A stretch of DNA of 64,000 nt from assembly GCF_001499905.1 (NCBI RefSeq), contig NZ_LQIS01000007.1, positions 1 through 64,000 on the forward strand. Reading direction: 5' to 3'. Source of the DNA: Mycobacterium sp. GA-1285 (GTDB lineage Bacteria > Actinomycetota > Actinomycetes > Mycobacteriales > Mycobacteriaceae). Below, in pieces: positions 1-7,779 of the stretch (position 1 is its first letter; every line of letters begins with the position of its first letter). A model generated the notes under the pieces. That model searched no databases, was not told where the DNA came from, and saw nothing but the letters and a program-made list of their open reading frames with translations. The position numbers were made by a program, and so were the translations under genes.

Positions 1-43
1 AACCGAAACTCCGAACGGACTCGGCATAGCGCAACTCCAATCA

Positions 44-55
44 CAACAGATGTTG
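44..55. repeat. Short perfect inverted repeat near the left edge
   Basis: CAACA-GA-TGTTG is a perfect 5+2+5 palindrome in the 116 bases between the window edge and the 3' end of cyp142. Its half-site spacing does not fit KstR. It could be an operator of a gene left of the window or chance. No gene is visible in bases 1-116. Confidence 0.3.
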
Positions 56-116
56 CACTGACCGTATGAATCTGCCGTCGGATTCCGTCGCTCGTTTCAC
101 AAACGGCGCACTGGGA

Positions 117-1310
117 CTAGAGCACTTTCGCGGTCGGCATGAACACGACGGGCATCTTCTCCAGTCCCGACACGAAATTGGCGGGCCGCAACGGCAATTC
201 GTCGTCGGAGGCCAGCCGCAGATCGGGCAACCGCTGCAGCAGTTTGGTCTGCATGATCGACAGCTCGAGCCGCGCGAGCTGGTTACCGAGGCAGAAGTGG
301 GTGCCGAACCCGAAGGCGAGATGGTTGTTCGGATAGCGCTCGATGTCGAAAGACTCCGGATCGTCGAACACCTTCTCGTCGAAGTTCGCCGACTCGAACA
401 GCAGGATCATCTTCTCGCCCTCTTTGAGGGCCGTCCCGTGGAACTCGGTGTCGGCGGTGACCGTTCGGGCCATGTTCTTCACCGGCGCCGTCCAGCGCAG
501 CATCTCCTCGATCGCGTTGGGCAGCAACGACAGATCGCTCGCCAGCCGCCGATGCTGGTCGGGGTGCAACAGCAACTGCCGGGTGCCGCCGGACAGCGTA
601 TGCCGAGTGGTCTCGTCGCCGCCGATCAACAGCAGCAGCACCTCGGTGACGATCTGATGGTCTTCGAGCTTGCTGCCCTCGACCTCGGCGTGCACCAGCA
701 CACTGACCAGGTCGTCGGTCGGCTCGTCCTTACGGGCCGCGATCATGCCCATCATGTATTCGCTGTAGGCCGCGAAGGCGTCCATCGTGAGCTGGAACTG
801 CTCCGGGTCCGCGGTGCTGCTCAGGAAGCTGACGAGGTCGTCGGACCACTTGAGGAACATCTCGCGTTCTGCAGGACGGACCCCGAGCATGTCGCCGATG
901 ACGGCCATGGGCAGCGGCGCGGCGATGTCCCAGACGAAGTCACATTCACCACGCTCACACACATTGTCGATCAGGGTGTCGCACAACGTCGCGATCGAGC
1001 CTTCGAGGTCTTTGACCCGCTTTCGCGTGAAGCCTGAGTTGACCAGCTTGCGCCGCAGCAAGTGCTGCGGATCGTCCATCTCGATCATCATTTCGACGCC
1101 CGGTTGGTCGGGGCGAATACCGCCGGCGTTGGAGAAGAGTTCCGGGTTGCGCTCCGCCTCGATGACGGCGGCATACGTTGCGGCCGCGGCCAATCCGTTT
1201 CGGTCGCGGAAGACCGGTTCGTTCTCGCGCATCCACTTGTAGGCCGAGCGCGAGTCGCCGGCGTAGAACGCGCCGTCGGTGAGGTCGACATCGGGTTTCG
1301 TGAGCGTCAT
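117..1310 (-). CDS. cyp142: Cytochrome P450 Cyp142, cholesterol/cholestenone 26(27)-hydroxylase
   Basis: This heme monooxygenase begins sterol side-chain degradation by oxidising the terminal methyl of cholesterol or cholest-4-en-3-one; in the family it backs up Cyp125 with opposite stereochemistry. The 397-residue protein shows the I-helix GGDETT (about 240-245), the K-helix ExxR (E278, R281) and the heme loop FGFGTHFCLG with Cys340 as thiolate ligand. ATG at 1310 is chosen over an in-frame TTG at 1316 because GGGAGG (complement of 1318-1323) lies 7 nt upstream of the ATG. The stop of the upstream Rv3519-like gene is 2 nt away, so the two genes form an operon. Orthology to Rv3518c is supported by sequence resemblance and gene order. 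Confidence 0.93.
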   Translation of the reverse strand: MTLTKPDVDLTDGAFYAGDSRSAYKWMRENEPVFRDRNGLAAAATYAAVIEAERNPELFSNAGGIRPDQPGVEMMIEMDDPQHLLRRKLVNSGFTRKRVKDLEGSIATLCDTLIDNVCERGECDFVWDIAAPLPMAVIGDMLGVRPAEREMFLKWSDDLVSFLSSTADPEQFQLTMDAFAAYSEYMMGMIAARKDEPTDDLVSVLVHAEVEGSKLEDHQIVTEVLLLLIGGDETTRHTLSGGTRQLLLHPDQHRRLASDLSLLPNAIEEMLRWTAPVKNMARTVTADTEFHGTALKEGEKMILLFESANFDEKVFDDPESFDIERYPNNHLAFGFGTHFCLGNQLARLELSIMQTKLLQRLPDLRLASDDELPLRPANFVSGLEKMPVVFMPTAKVL

Positions 1311-1312
1311 CG

Positions 1313-2017
1313 TCAAACCTCCCGGGCGTCGCCGAACGTCATCGCAATGTTCTCAGAAGAATTCGAAACCAGTGCCCGCTTCGGCAAGCCAAGCGTGGCA
1401 AGCTCTTTCGCGAGTGGGTGATCACCCAGCCAGACCCGCGCTCCACCCGGGCGAACGCGCGCACCGGTTGGCGCCATCTCGAACCGGCTCTCCCGGCGAA
1501 CTCCGTCGAGACACGAGTACGACGACAACTCTTGCTGCCGCGACGCCGCCGCCGGAAGTCTCACACCGGGTGAGAATTCCATTCCGACCACCAGTCGACC
1601 GTCGATACGGGCATCGAAGCCGAAGTGCTTGCCATCGCGGATGTTGTAGTCGGCCATGACCTTCGGGAAGCCCCAGATCGTCCGGCCGGCCTCCAAGGTG
1701 AAGGACTGGTCGACGAACATGTGGTGGACGAACGCCGTTTGCAGAGACCGCAGACCGGGCTTCGAGCCCGGCGGATTCACGCTCACACAGGTGCTGTACT
1801 CGTGGTAAGCGCCGAGATCGCTGTCGATGAAATGGGTCATGATCAGCGTCACGATCGCACGGCCCGGCAGCGGACGGTAGACCTGCAGGCCGCTGTAGTC
1901 GATCATCCGCTGCGTGGCGTCGGCGTCGACGGCGAACATCGCAGTGTGTTGGGTGGCAGTGCGAACCCGTACCGGCATCGTGAGCACGGTCCCGGCGATC
2001 GTGTGTCGCGAGGTCAT
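1313..2017 (-). CDS. Acetoacetate decarboxylase-like protein (Rv3519 type)
   Basis: The 234-residue protein has the acetoacetate-decarboxylase fold signature around WGFPKVMADY. Lys119 sits where the Schiff-base lysine is found in true decarboxylases, but the adjacent second lysine that tunes its pKa is Val120. Decarboxylase activity is therefore doubtful, and a role on a steroid-derived oxo substrate is only inferred. It is the first gene of a two-gene operon with cyp142. A half-site TAGAAC at 2028-2033, 10 nt before the ATG, resembles half of a KstR operator. It matches Rv3519 in position and length class. Confidence 0.8.
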   Translation of the reverse strand: MTSRHTIAGTVLTMPVRVRTATQHTAMFAVDADATQRMIDYSGLQVYRPLPGRAIVTLIMTHFIDSDLGAYHEYSTCVSVNPPGSKPGLRSLQTAFVHHMFVDQSFTLEAGRTIWGFPKVMADYNIRDGKHFGFDARIDGRLVVGMEFSPGVRLPAAASRQQELSSYSCLDGVRRESRFEMAPTGARVRPGGARVWLGDHPLAKELATLGLPKRALVSNSSENIAMTFGDAREV

Positions 2018-2027
2018 CGCGTCAATC

Positions 2028-2033
2028 TAGAAC
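2028..2033. promoter_or_regulatory. Possible degenerate KstR half-site before the Rv3519-like gene
   Basis: TAGAAC equals the left half of the KstR palindromes elsewhere in this window and sits 10 nt before the start codon, a spacing shared with fadA5. The right half (CGGGTA instead of GTTCTA) is not conserved, so binding is uncertain. Confidence 0.25.
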
Positions 2034-2094
2034 GCCGGGTAGACAACAAGCAAGAAGTGTCTACTCGGGCTCGATGGGCGGCTCGCCGCCGGAG

Positions 2095-3135
2095 CTACAC
2101 CAGCGCGGCGAGATCCCGAATCTGCTCGGGCGAACGCGCGCCGACGACCATCATCGTCACGCCCGCGGCCTCCCAGGCCTTGATCTGCTCCTGCACGTAC
2201 CCGAGGTCGCCGACGATCGCCGAGTCGTCGACCAACTCGTCGGGGATGATCTTGGCAGCTCGCTCTTTGCCGTCCTTGGTGCCAGAGCGGAACAGCCGCG
2301 TCACGTCGTCGACCACTTCCGCATAACCCATCCGGCGGTAGACGTCGGCGTGGAAGTTGGTGTCCTCGGCGCCCATCCCGCCGATGTAGAGGGCCAGATG
2401 CGGCTTCATCAGCTCCATCATCTCGGCGCGGTCGTCGGTGACGACCACCTGCGCCGTCGCGCAGATCTCGAAGTCCTCGCGGCTGCGGCGCGCGCCGGGC
2501 CGGGCGAAACCCTCGTCGAGCCACTCGTTGTACATGTCGGCGATGCGCGGCGAGTAGAAGATCGGCAACCAGCCGTCGCAGATCTCCGCGGCCAGCGCGA
2601 CGTTCTTCGGCCCTTCGGCGCCCAGCATGACCGGGATGTCGGCGCGCAGCGGATGCGTGATCGGCTTGAGGTTCTTGCCCAGACCCGTCGTTCCCTCGCC
2701 GGTCAACGGCAGCGGATAGTGCGGACCGTCGCTGCGCACCGGCGCCTCGCGCGCCCACACCTGGCGCAGGATGTCGATGTACTCACGGGTGCGGGCCAGC
2801 GGCTTCGGGAACCGCTGGCCGTACCAACCCTCGACGACCTGCGGCCCGGACACCCCGAGCCCGAGAATGTGCCTGCCGCCGGAGAGGTGGTCGAGCGTCA
2901 GCGCCGCCATCGCGCACGCGGTCGGGGTGCGCGCCGACAGTTGGATCACCGATGTTCCCAACCGCATGCGTTTGGTCTCGCGGCCCCACCAGGCCAGCGG
3001 CGTGTAGGCATCCGAGCCCCAGGCTTCCGCGGTGAACACCGTGTCAAAGCCGACCTCCTCGGCGGCGGCGACCAGTTCGGCGTGATTCTCCGGCGGTTGC
3101 GCGCCCCAATACCCCAGTTGCAGTCCGAGCTTCAT
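2095..3135 (-). CDS. LLM-class F420-dependent oxidoreductase (Rv3520c type)
   Basis: The 346-residue protein belongs to the bacterial luciferase-like (LLM) TIM-barrel family that uses reduced F420 or flavin. The N-terminus MKLGLQLGYWG, the AEEVGFDTVFTAEAW segment and the HILGLGVSGPQ loop are typical of mycobacterial F420-dependent members. The substrate is unknown; its position beside KstR-controlled genes suggests a steroid intermediate. It diverges from the DUF35-ltp4-ltp3 operon, and the KstR site at 3171-3184 lies 35 nt from its ATG, so it may share that operator. Confidence 0.85.
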   Translation of the reverse strand: MKLGLQLGYWGAQPPENHAELVAAAEEVGFDTVFTAEAWGSDAYTPLAWWGRETKRMRLGTSVIQLSARTPTACAMAALTLDHLSGGRHILGLGVSGPQVVEGWYGQRFPKPLARTREYIDILRQVWAREAPVRSDGPHYPLPLTGEGTTGLGKNLKPITHPLRADIPVMLGAEGPKNVALAAEICDGWLPIFYSPRIADMYNEWLDEGFARPGARRSREDFEICATAQVVVTDDRAEMMELMKPHLALYIGGMGAEDTNFHADVYRRMGYAEVVDDVTRLFRSGTKDGKERAAKIIPDELVDDSAIVGDLGYVQEQIKAWEAAGVTMMVVGARSPEQIRDLAALV

Positions 3136-3170
3136 TCGCAGACCTCATAACGGTGTCTTGAAACCATTCT

Positions 3171-3184
3171 TAGAACCTGTTCTA
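3171..3184. promoter_or_regulatory. KstR operator (perfect palindrome)
   Basis: TAGAACCTGTTCTA matches TnnAACnnGTTnnA and is fully palindromic outside the 2-nt centre. It lies between the Rv3520c-like gene and the DUF35-ltp4-ltp3 operon, 9 nt before the chosen GTG start of the latter. Confidence 0.88.
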
Positions 3185-3193
3185 CTCGATGCC

Positions 3194-4198
3194 GTGACCA
3201 CCAGCCACAGCAGCCCGGTGCAGATCGATCCCCATCAGCGGCCCCTTTCGGCGCCGCTGCGGCTCTCATTCGACTACACCCGTTCAGTCGGACCACTCCT
3301 CGGCCAATTCTTCACCGCCCTCCGCGAGCGACGCATCCTCGGAGTGCGCGGTTCGGACGGGCGCGTACTCGTGCCGCCCGCCGAGTTCGACCCGGTCACA
3401 TACGAGCGATTGACCGAGATCGTACCGGTGTCCGGCGTCGGGACTGTGGTCTCGTGGACCTGGCAGCCGAGCCCGCTGGAGATGCAGCCCTTGGACCGCC
3501 CGTTCGCCTGGGCGCTGATCAAACTCGACGGCGCCGACACCCCGTTGCTCCACGCCGTCGATGCCGGATCGCCCGACGCGATCAGCACCGGAACGCGGGT
3601 GCACGCGCACTGGGTCGACGAGCCCGTCGGCGCAATCACCGACATCGCTTACTTCGCGCTCGGTGAGGACGCCGAACCCGAGGGCGAGACGGACGACCGT
3701 GACCCGATCGCGGTTCAGCTGACCCCGTCAGCGATCGAGATCCAGCACACCGCGTCGTTCCCCGAGACGGTGTTCCTCAAGGCGCTCGAGGACGGCAAAC
3801 TGCTTGGGGCGCGGACAAAGCGCGGCCGCGACGGCAAGCCCGGCAAGGTGTACTTCCCGCCGAAGGAGGCCGACCCCGCAACCGGTCTGGAGCTCGACGA
3901 GTTCATCGAGCTGCCGGACAAGGGCACGGTTACGACGTTCGCCGTCATCAACATCCCGTTCGCCGGGCAGCGCATCAAACCGCCCTACGTCGCCGCCTAC
4001 GTTCTGCTCGACGGCGCCGACATCCCGTTTCTGCATCTGGTGACCGAGATCGACGTCTCCGAGGTACGGATGGGCTTGCGCGTCGAGGCGGTGTGGAAGC
4101 CTCGCGAGCAATGGGGCCTGGGCATCGACAACATCGACCACTTCCGGCCGACGGGTGAGCCCGACGCCGAGTACGACACCTACAAGCACCACCTGTAA
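3194..4198 (+). CDS. Tandem DUF35 OB-fold protein (Rv3521 type)
   Basis: The 334-residue protein contains two DUF35-like OB-fold units. The first (about 35-155) begins FFTALRERRILGVR; the second (about 190-320) begins FLKALEDGKLLGARTKRG, and both continue into VPPAEFDP/FPPKEADP. DUF35 domains hold acyl-CoA and bind thiolase-like aldolases, as the C-terminal half of ChsH2 does with Ltp2. The two overlapping/adjacent genes downstream are the thiolase-like ltp4 and ltp3, so this is their probable partner. The usual zinc-ribbon cysteines are absent. GTG at 3194 is preferred because an upstream TTG (3158) would place the KstR operator inside the gene. Confidence 0.82.
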   Translation: MTTSHSSPVQIDPHQRPLSAPLRLSFDYTRSVGPLLGQFFTALRERRILGVRGSDGRVLVPPAEFDPVTYERLTEIVPVSGVGTVVSWTWQPSPLEMQPLDRPFAWALIKLDGADTPLLHAVDAGSPDAISTGTRVHAHWVDEPVGAITDIAYFALGEDAEPEGETDDRDPIAVQLTPSAIEIQHTASFPETVFLKALEDGKLLGARTKRGRDGKPGKVYFPPKEADPATGLELDEFIELPDKGTVTTFAVINIPFAGQRIKPPYVAAYVLLDGADIPFLHLVTEIDVSEVRMGLRVEAVWKPREQWGLGIDNIDHFRPTGEPDAEYDTYKHHL

Positions 4199-4208
4199 AG
4201 GGCTGGAC

Positions 4209-5294
4209 GTGACCGATTCAAGAGATGTAGCAGTCGTCGGCTTCGCGCACGCACCACATGTGCGCCGCACCGACGGAACCACCAACGGCGTCGAGATGCT
4301 GATGCCCTGCTTTCACCGGCTCTACGACGAGCTCGGGCTGCAGCAGACCGATATCGGGTTCTGGTGCTCCGGATCGTCGGATTACCTTGCGGGCCGGGCG
4401 TTCTCGTTCATATCTGCGATCGACTCGATCGGTGCGGTGCCGCCCATCAACGAGTCGCACGTCGAAATGGACGCGGCCTGGGCCCTCTACGAGGCCTACA
4501 TCAAGTTGCTGACCGGCGAGGTCGACACCGCGCTGGTATACGGCTTCGGCAAGTCCAGCGCCGGCATCCTGCGCCGCGTGCTGGCGCTGCAGACCGACCC
4601 CTACACCGTCGCCCCGCTGTGGCCGGACGCCGTGTCGATGGCGGGTCTGCAGGCCCGTTTCGGACTCGACGCCGGCAAGTGGACCGCCGAGGACATGGCT
4701 CAGGTCGCGCTGGACTCGATGGCAGTTGCGCAGCGCACCGACAGCGAGAAAGCTCCTACTGCCTCAGACGAGGCGAAGGCGATCTCCGAGCTGCTGTCGC
4801 GTCCCTACTTCGCGGATCCCCTGCGGCGCCACGACATCGCGCCCATCACCGACGGCGCGTCGGCGATCGTGCTGGCGGCGGGCGAGCGGGCGCGCGAATT
4901 GCGCGAGAACCCGGCGTGGATCACCGGTATCGAGCACCGGGTCGAGACACCGGTGCTCGGCGCACGCGATCTGACCACCTCGCCGTCGACGTCCGCCTCC
5001 GCGCAGGCGGCGACGGGGGGTGACGCGGGTTCCATCGATGTCGCCGAGATCTATGCGCCGTTCACCCACCAGCACCTGATCCTCAAGGAGGCCATCGGGC
5101 TTGGTGACGCGACGAAGATCAACCCGTCGGGCGGCACGCTGGCGGCCAACCCGATGTTCTCCGCCGGCCTGGAGCGGATCGGTTTCGCCGCCCAGCACAT
5201 CTTCGAGGGCAACGCGCAGCGAGTGCTTGCCCACGCCACGAGTGGCCCTGCGCTGCAACAGAATCTGGTGGCCGTTCTGGAAGGACACGCCTGA
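4209..5294 (+). CDS. ltp4: Thiolase-fold lipid-transfer protein Ltp4 (probable steroid-CoA aldolase subunit)
   Basis: The 361-residue protein has the SCP-x/thiolase-like fold of Rv3522. No nucleophilic cysteine of a CxSS type is visible, so it is not a normal thiolase. It keeps the EIYAPFT segment with Tyr282, aligning by context with the catalytic Tyr294 of Ltp2, but the second tyrosine region reads NPSGGTLAANP and lacks it. In Rhodococcus, ltp3 and ltp4 are needed for C24-branched sterol side chains. GTG at 4209 follows the DUF35 stop by 10 nt; the stop overlaps the ltp3 ATG (TGATG). Confidence 0.85.
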   Translation: MTDSRDVAVVGFAHAPHVRRTDGTTNGVEMLMPCFHRLYDELGLQQTDIGFWCSGSSDYLAGRAFSFISAIDSIGAVPPINESHVEMDAAWALYEAYIKLLTGEVDTALVYGFGKSSAGILRRVLALQTDPYTVAPLWPDAVSMAGLQARFGLDAGKWTAEDMAQVALDSMAVAQRTDSEKAPTASDEAKAISELLSRPYFADPLRRHDIAPITDGASAIVLAAGERARELRENPAWITGIEHRVETPVLGARDLTTSPSTSASAQAATGGDAGSIDVAEIYAPFTHQHLILKEAIGLGDATKINPSGGTLAANPMFSAGLERIGFAAQHIFEGNAQRVLAHATSGPALQQNLVAVLEGHA

Positions 5295-6472
5295 TGTCGA
5301 AGAATCTCGCTGCGGTGCTGGGCACCGGGCAGACGAAGTACGTCGCCAAGCGTCAGGACGTGTCGATGAACGGCCTGGTGCGAGAGGCCATCGACAGGGC
5401 CCTGGCCGATTCGGGTTCGACGATGGACGACATCGACGCCGTGGTGGTCGGCAAGGCACCGGACTTCTTCGAGGGCGTGATGATGCCTGAGTTGTTCATG
5501 GCCGATGCCGTCGGTGCCACCAACAAGCCGCTGATCCGGGTGCACACCGCGGGCTCGGTCGGTGGGTCCACCGGTGTGGTGGCCGCGTCGCTGGTGCAGT
5601 CGGGCAAGTACCGTCGCGTGCTGGCGATGGCCTGGGAGAAACAGTCGGAGTCGAACGCCATGTGGGCGTTGAGCATTCCGGTACCGTTTACCAAGCCGGT
5701 CGGCGCCGGGGCGGGCGGCTACTTCGCCCCGCACGTGCGCGCCTACATCCGTCGTTCCGGGGCGCCGAACCACATCGGCGCGATGGTGGCGGTCAAAGAC
5801 CGGCTCAACGGCGCGAAGAACCCGTTGGCACACTTGCACCAGCCCGACATCACTCTGGAGAAGGTGATGTCTTCCCAGATGCTGTGGGATCCCATTCGGT
5901 TCGACGAGACCTGCCCGTCGTCCGACGGCGCCTGCGCGCTGGTGATCGGAAACGAGGAGATCGCCGATCGCCATGTCCAGGAAGGCAATCCGGTCGCCTG
6001 GATCCACGCCACCGCGTTGCGCACCGAACCGTTGGCGTACGCAGGCCGCGACCAGGTCAACCCACAGGCGGGCCGCGACGCCGCCGCGGCGTTGTGGAAG
6101 GCGGCCGGCATCAAGAGCCCGATCGACGAGATCGACGCCGCCGAGATCTACGTGCCCTTCTCATGGTTCGAGCCGATGTGGTTGGAGAACCTCGGGTTCG
6201 CGCCCGAGGGCGAGGGCTGGAAGCTGACCGAGGCCGGTGAGACGGCGATCGGCGGGCGCATTCCGCTGAACCCGTCGGGTGGCGTGCTGTCGAGCAATCC
6301 CATCGGCGCGTCTGGCTTGATCCGCTTCGCCGAGGCCGCGATCCAGGTGATGGGCAAGGCCGGTGAGCACCAGGTGCCGAATGCCCGCAAGGCTTTGGGC
6401 CACGCGTATGGCGGTGGGTCGCAGTACTACTCGATGTGGGTGGTCGCGAGCGACAAGCCCGGCAAGCGGTGA
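5294..6472 (+). CDS. ltp3: Thiolase-fold lipid-transfer protein Ltp3 (probable steroid-CoA aldolase subunit)
   Basis: The 392-residue thiolase-like protein is the Rv3523 counterpart. The position of the thiolase nucleophile reads HTAGSVGGSTG with no cysteine, so thiolysis is unlikely. EIYVPFSWFE carries Tyr286, the likely equivalent of Ltp2 Tyr294. The C-terminus GHAYGGGSQYYSMW holds a conserved His-containing loop of the SCP-x family. The start overlaps the stop of ltp4 by one base, implying coupled translation and probably a complex with Ltp4 and the double-DUF35 protein. A C-C bond-cleaving role on branched side chains is inferred from Rhodococcus. Confidence 0.87.
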   Translation: MSKNLAAVLGTGQTKYVAKRQDVSMNGLVREAIDRALADSGSTMDDIDAVVVGKAPDFFEGVMMPELFMADAVGATNKPLIRVHTAGSVGGSTGVVAASLVQSGKYRRVLAMAWEKQSESNAMWALSIPVPFTKPVGAGAGGYFAPHVRAYIRRSGAPNHIGAMVAVKDRLNGAKNPLAHLHQPDITLEKVMSSQMLWDPIRFDETCPSSDGACALVIGNEEIADRHVQEGNPVAWIHATALRTEPLAYAGRDQVNPQAGRDAAAALWKAAGIKSPIDEIDAAEIYVPFSWFEPMWLENLGFAPEGEGWKLTEAGETAIGGRIPLNPSGGVLSSNPIGASGLIRFAEAAIQVMGKAGEHQVPNARKALGHAYGGGSQYYSMWVVASDKPGKR

Positions 6473-6477
6473 CCGTG

Positions 6478-7356
6478 ATGAAATACACCTGCGCGGTGCC
6501 GATGTGTCAGATCGACCACCTGGTCGACATCGCCAGAACGGCCGAGGAAGTCGGCTTCACGTCGATCGCGTTGCCCGACTCCATCTTCTACATGGAGAAG
6601 CAGTCGGCGGACTACCCGTACACCCCGGACGGTTCCCGAATGTGGGACGAGAACACCCCCTGGGTGGACCCGCTGATCGCGGCCGCTGCGATGGGTGCGG
6701 TGACGTCGACGCTGCGCTTTTACACCAACGTGATGAAGTTGGGCTCGCGCAATCCGCTCCTGCTCGCGCGCCAGGTCGGGTCCGTGGCCAACCTGACCAA
6801 CAACCGGTTCGGCTTCGGTGTCGGGATCGGCTGGGCGCCCGAGGAATTCGAGTGGTGCGGCCAGCCGTATGCCCGACGCGGCAAGCGGGTCGACGAGATG
6901 ATCGAGGTGATCAGGCTCGTGCTGGCCGGCGGCATGGTCGAGTTCCACGGTGAGTTCTACGACTTCGACAGGCTGCAGATGAGCCCTGCGCCCACCGAAC
7001 CGGTGCCGTTCTACGTCGGCGGCCACACCGACGTCGCACTCAAGCGTGCGGCGCGCGTCGGTGACGGGTGGACCAGCGCGATGATGACCGGTGAGCAGTT
7101 GGCCGAGACGATCGCCAAGCTGAAGTCACTCCTTGCCGAACACGACAGAGCCGACGACCCGTTCGAGTTCCAGGCCGTGTGCATCGACAAGTTCGGCGTC
7201 GACGGCCATCGCGAACTCGCCGAGTCCGGTGTCACCGACAACATCGTGATGCCATGGGTTTTCGAGGGGCTGGGCTTCGACGCACCGCTGCAGGCGAAGC
7301 TCGACTCGATGAAGCGCTTCGCCGACACCTACATCCATTCGGGCTGGCAGGACTGA
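6478..7356 (+). CDS. LLM-class F420-dependent oxidoreductase
   Basis: The 292-residue luciferase-like protein has features of the F420-dependent class: an AEEVGFTSIALPDS segment, NNRFGFGVGIGWAPEEF, and PFYVGGHTDVALKRAARVGDG. It lies 5 nt after ltp3 in the same operon, so it should be induced with sterol side-chain genes. ATG at 6478 is chosen; an in-frame GTG at 6469 that overlaps the ltp3 stop is also possible. It is not a copy of the LLM protein at 2095-3135; the N-terminus and loop sequences differ. The substrate is unknown. Confidence 0.83.
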   Translation: MKYTCAVPMCQIDHLVDIARTAEEVGFTSIALPDSIFYMEKQSADYPYTPDGSRMWDENTPWVDPLIAAAAMGAVTSTLRFYTNVMKLGSRNPLLLARQVGSVANLTNNRFGFGVGIGWAPEEFEWCGQPYARRGKRVDEMIEVIRLVLAGGMVEFHGEFYDFDRLQMSPAPTEPVPFYVGGHTDVALKRAARVGDGWTSAMMTGEQLAETIAKLKSLLAEHDRADDPFEFQAVCIDKFGVDGHRELAESGVTDNIVMPWVFEGLGFDAPLQAKLDSMKRFADTYIHSGWQD

Positions 7357-7362
7357 TTTCCG

Positions 7363-7779
7363 ATGACCGTCACCAATCCCGACGCACTGGTTCATCTGGC
7401 GGGTAAGCGCTCCCGCGAGGCGGCGATCGCGCATGACAGGCAGGCGTGGCTGGACAACTTCGCTGACGACGCCATCGTCGAGGATCCGATCGGACCGTCG
7501 CACTTCGACCCTGAGGGCAAAGGCCACCGCGGCAAGGAAGCGATCGCGAAGTTCTACGACAAGGCGATCGCGCCCAGTGAGCTGCAGTTCAACTTCGAGA
7601 AGACGTATCAGTGCGGCAACGAGGAAGCCAATGTCGGGTCGATCGTGATCCGGTCCGCCGGCTACGAGGTGACGGCCGAGGGTGTGTTCACCTACCGCGT
7701 CGACGACAACGGCAAGCTGGTGGCGTTGCGCGCATATTGGGAACTGGACCGCGCTACCGCCAGCGCCCGCAAGATTTAG
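7363..7779 (+). CDS. Ketosteroid-isomerase-fold (NTF2/SnoaL) protein
   Basis: The 138-residue protein aligns well with bacterial delta5-3-ketosteroid isomerase: DDAIVEDPIG contains Asp41 at the general-base position, and the C-terminus ends with the RAYWELD strand. By hand alignment with the Pseudomonas putida enzyme, the oxyanion-hole tyrosine becomes Ser and the oxyanion-hole aspartate becomes Phe. Classical isomerase activity is therefore unlikely to be full; a related proton transfer, dehydration or binding role is possible. It is the last gene of the DUF35-ltp4-ltp3-LLM operon and its stop overlaps that of the convergent MOSC gene. Confidence 0.8.
   Translation: MTVTNPDALVHLAGKRSREAAIAHDRQAWLDNFADDAIVEDPIGPSHFDPEGKGHRGKEAIAKFYDKAIAPSELQFNFEKTYQCGNEEANVGSIVIRSAGYEVTAEGVFTYRVDDNGKLVALRAYWELDRATASARKI

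Noticed and set aside
44..55. KstR operator left of cyp142
   Set aside because: The AAC and GTT half-sites are separated by 4 nt instead of 2.
66..1037. A + strand 323-residue frame opposite cyp142
   Set aside because: It is antisense to a clear P450 gene and shows no domain; such frames are common in high-GC DNA.
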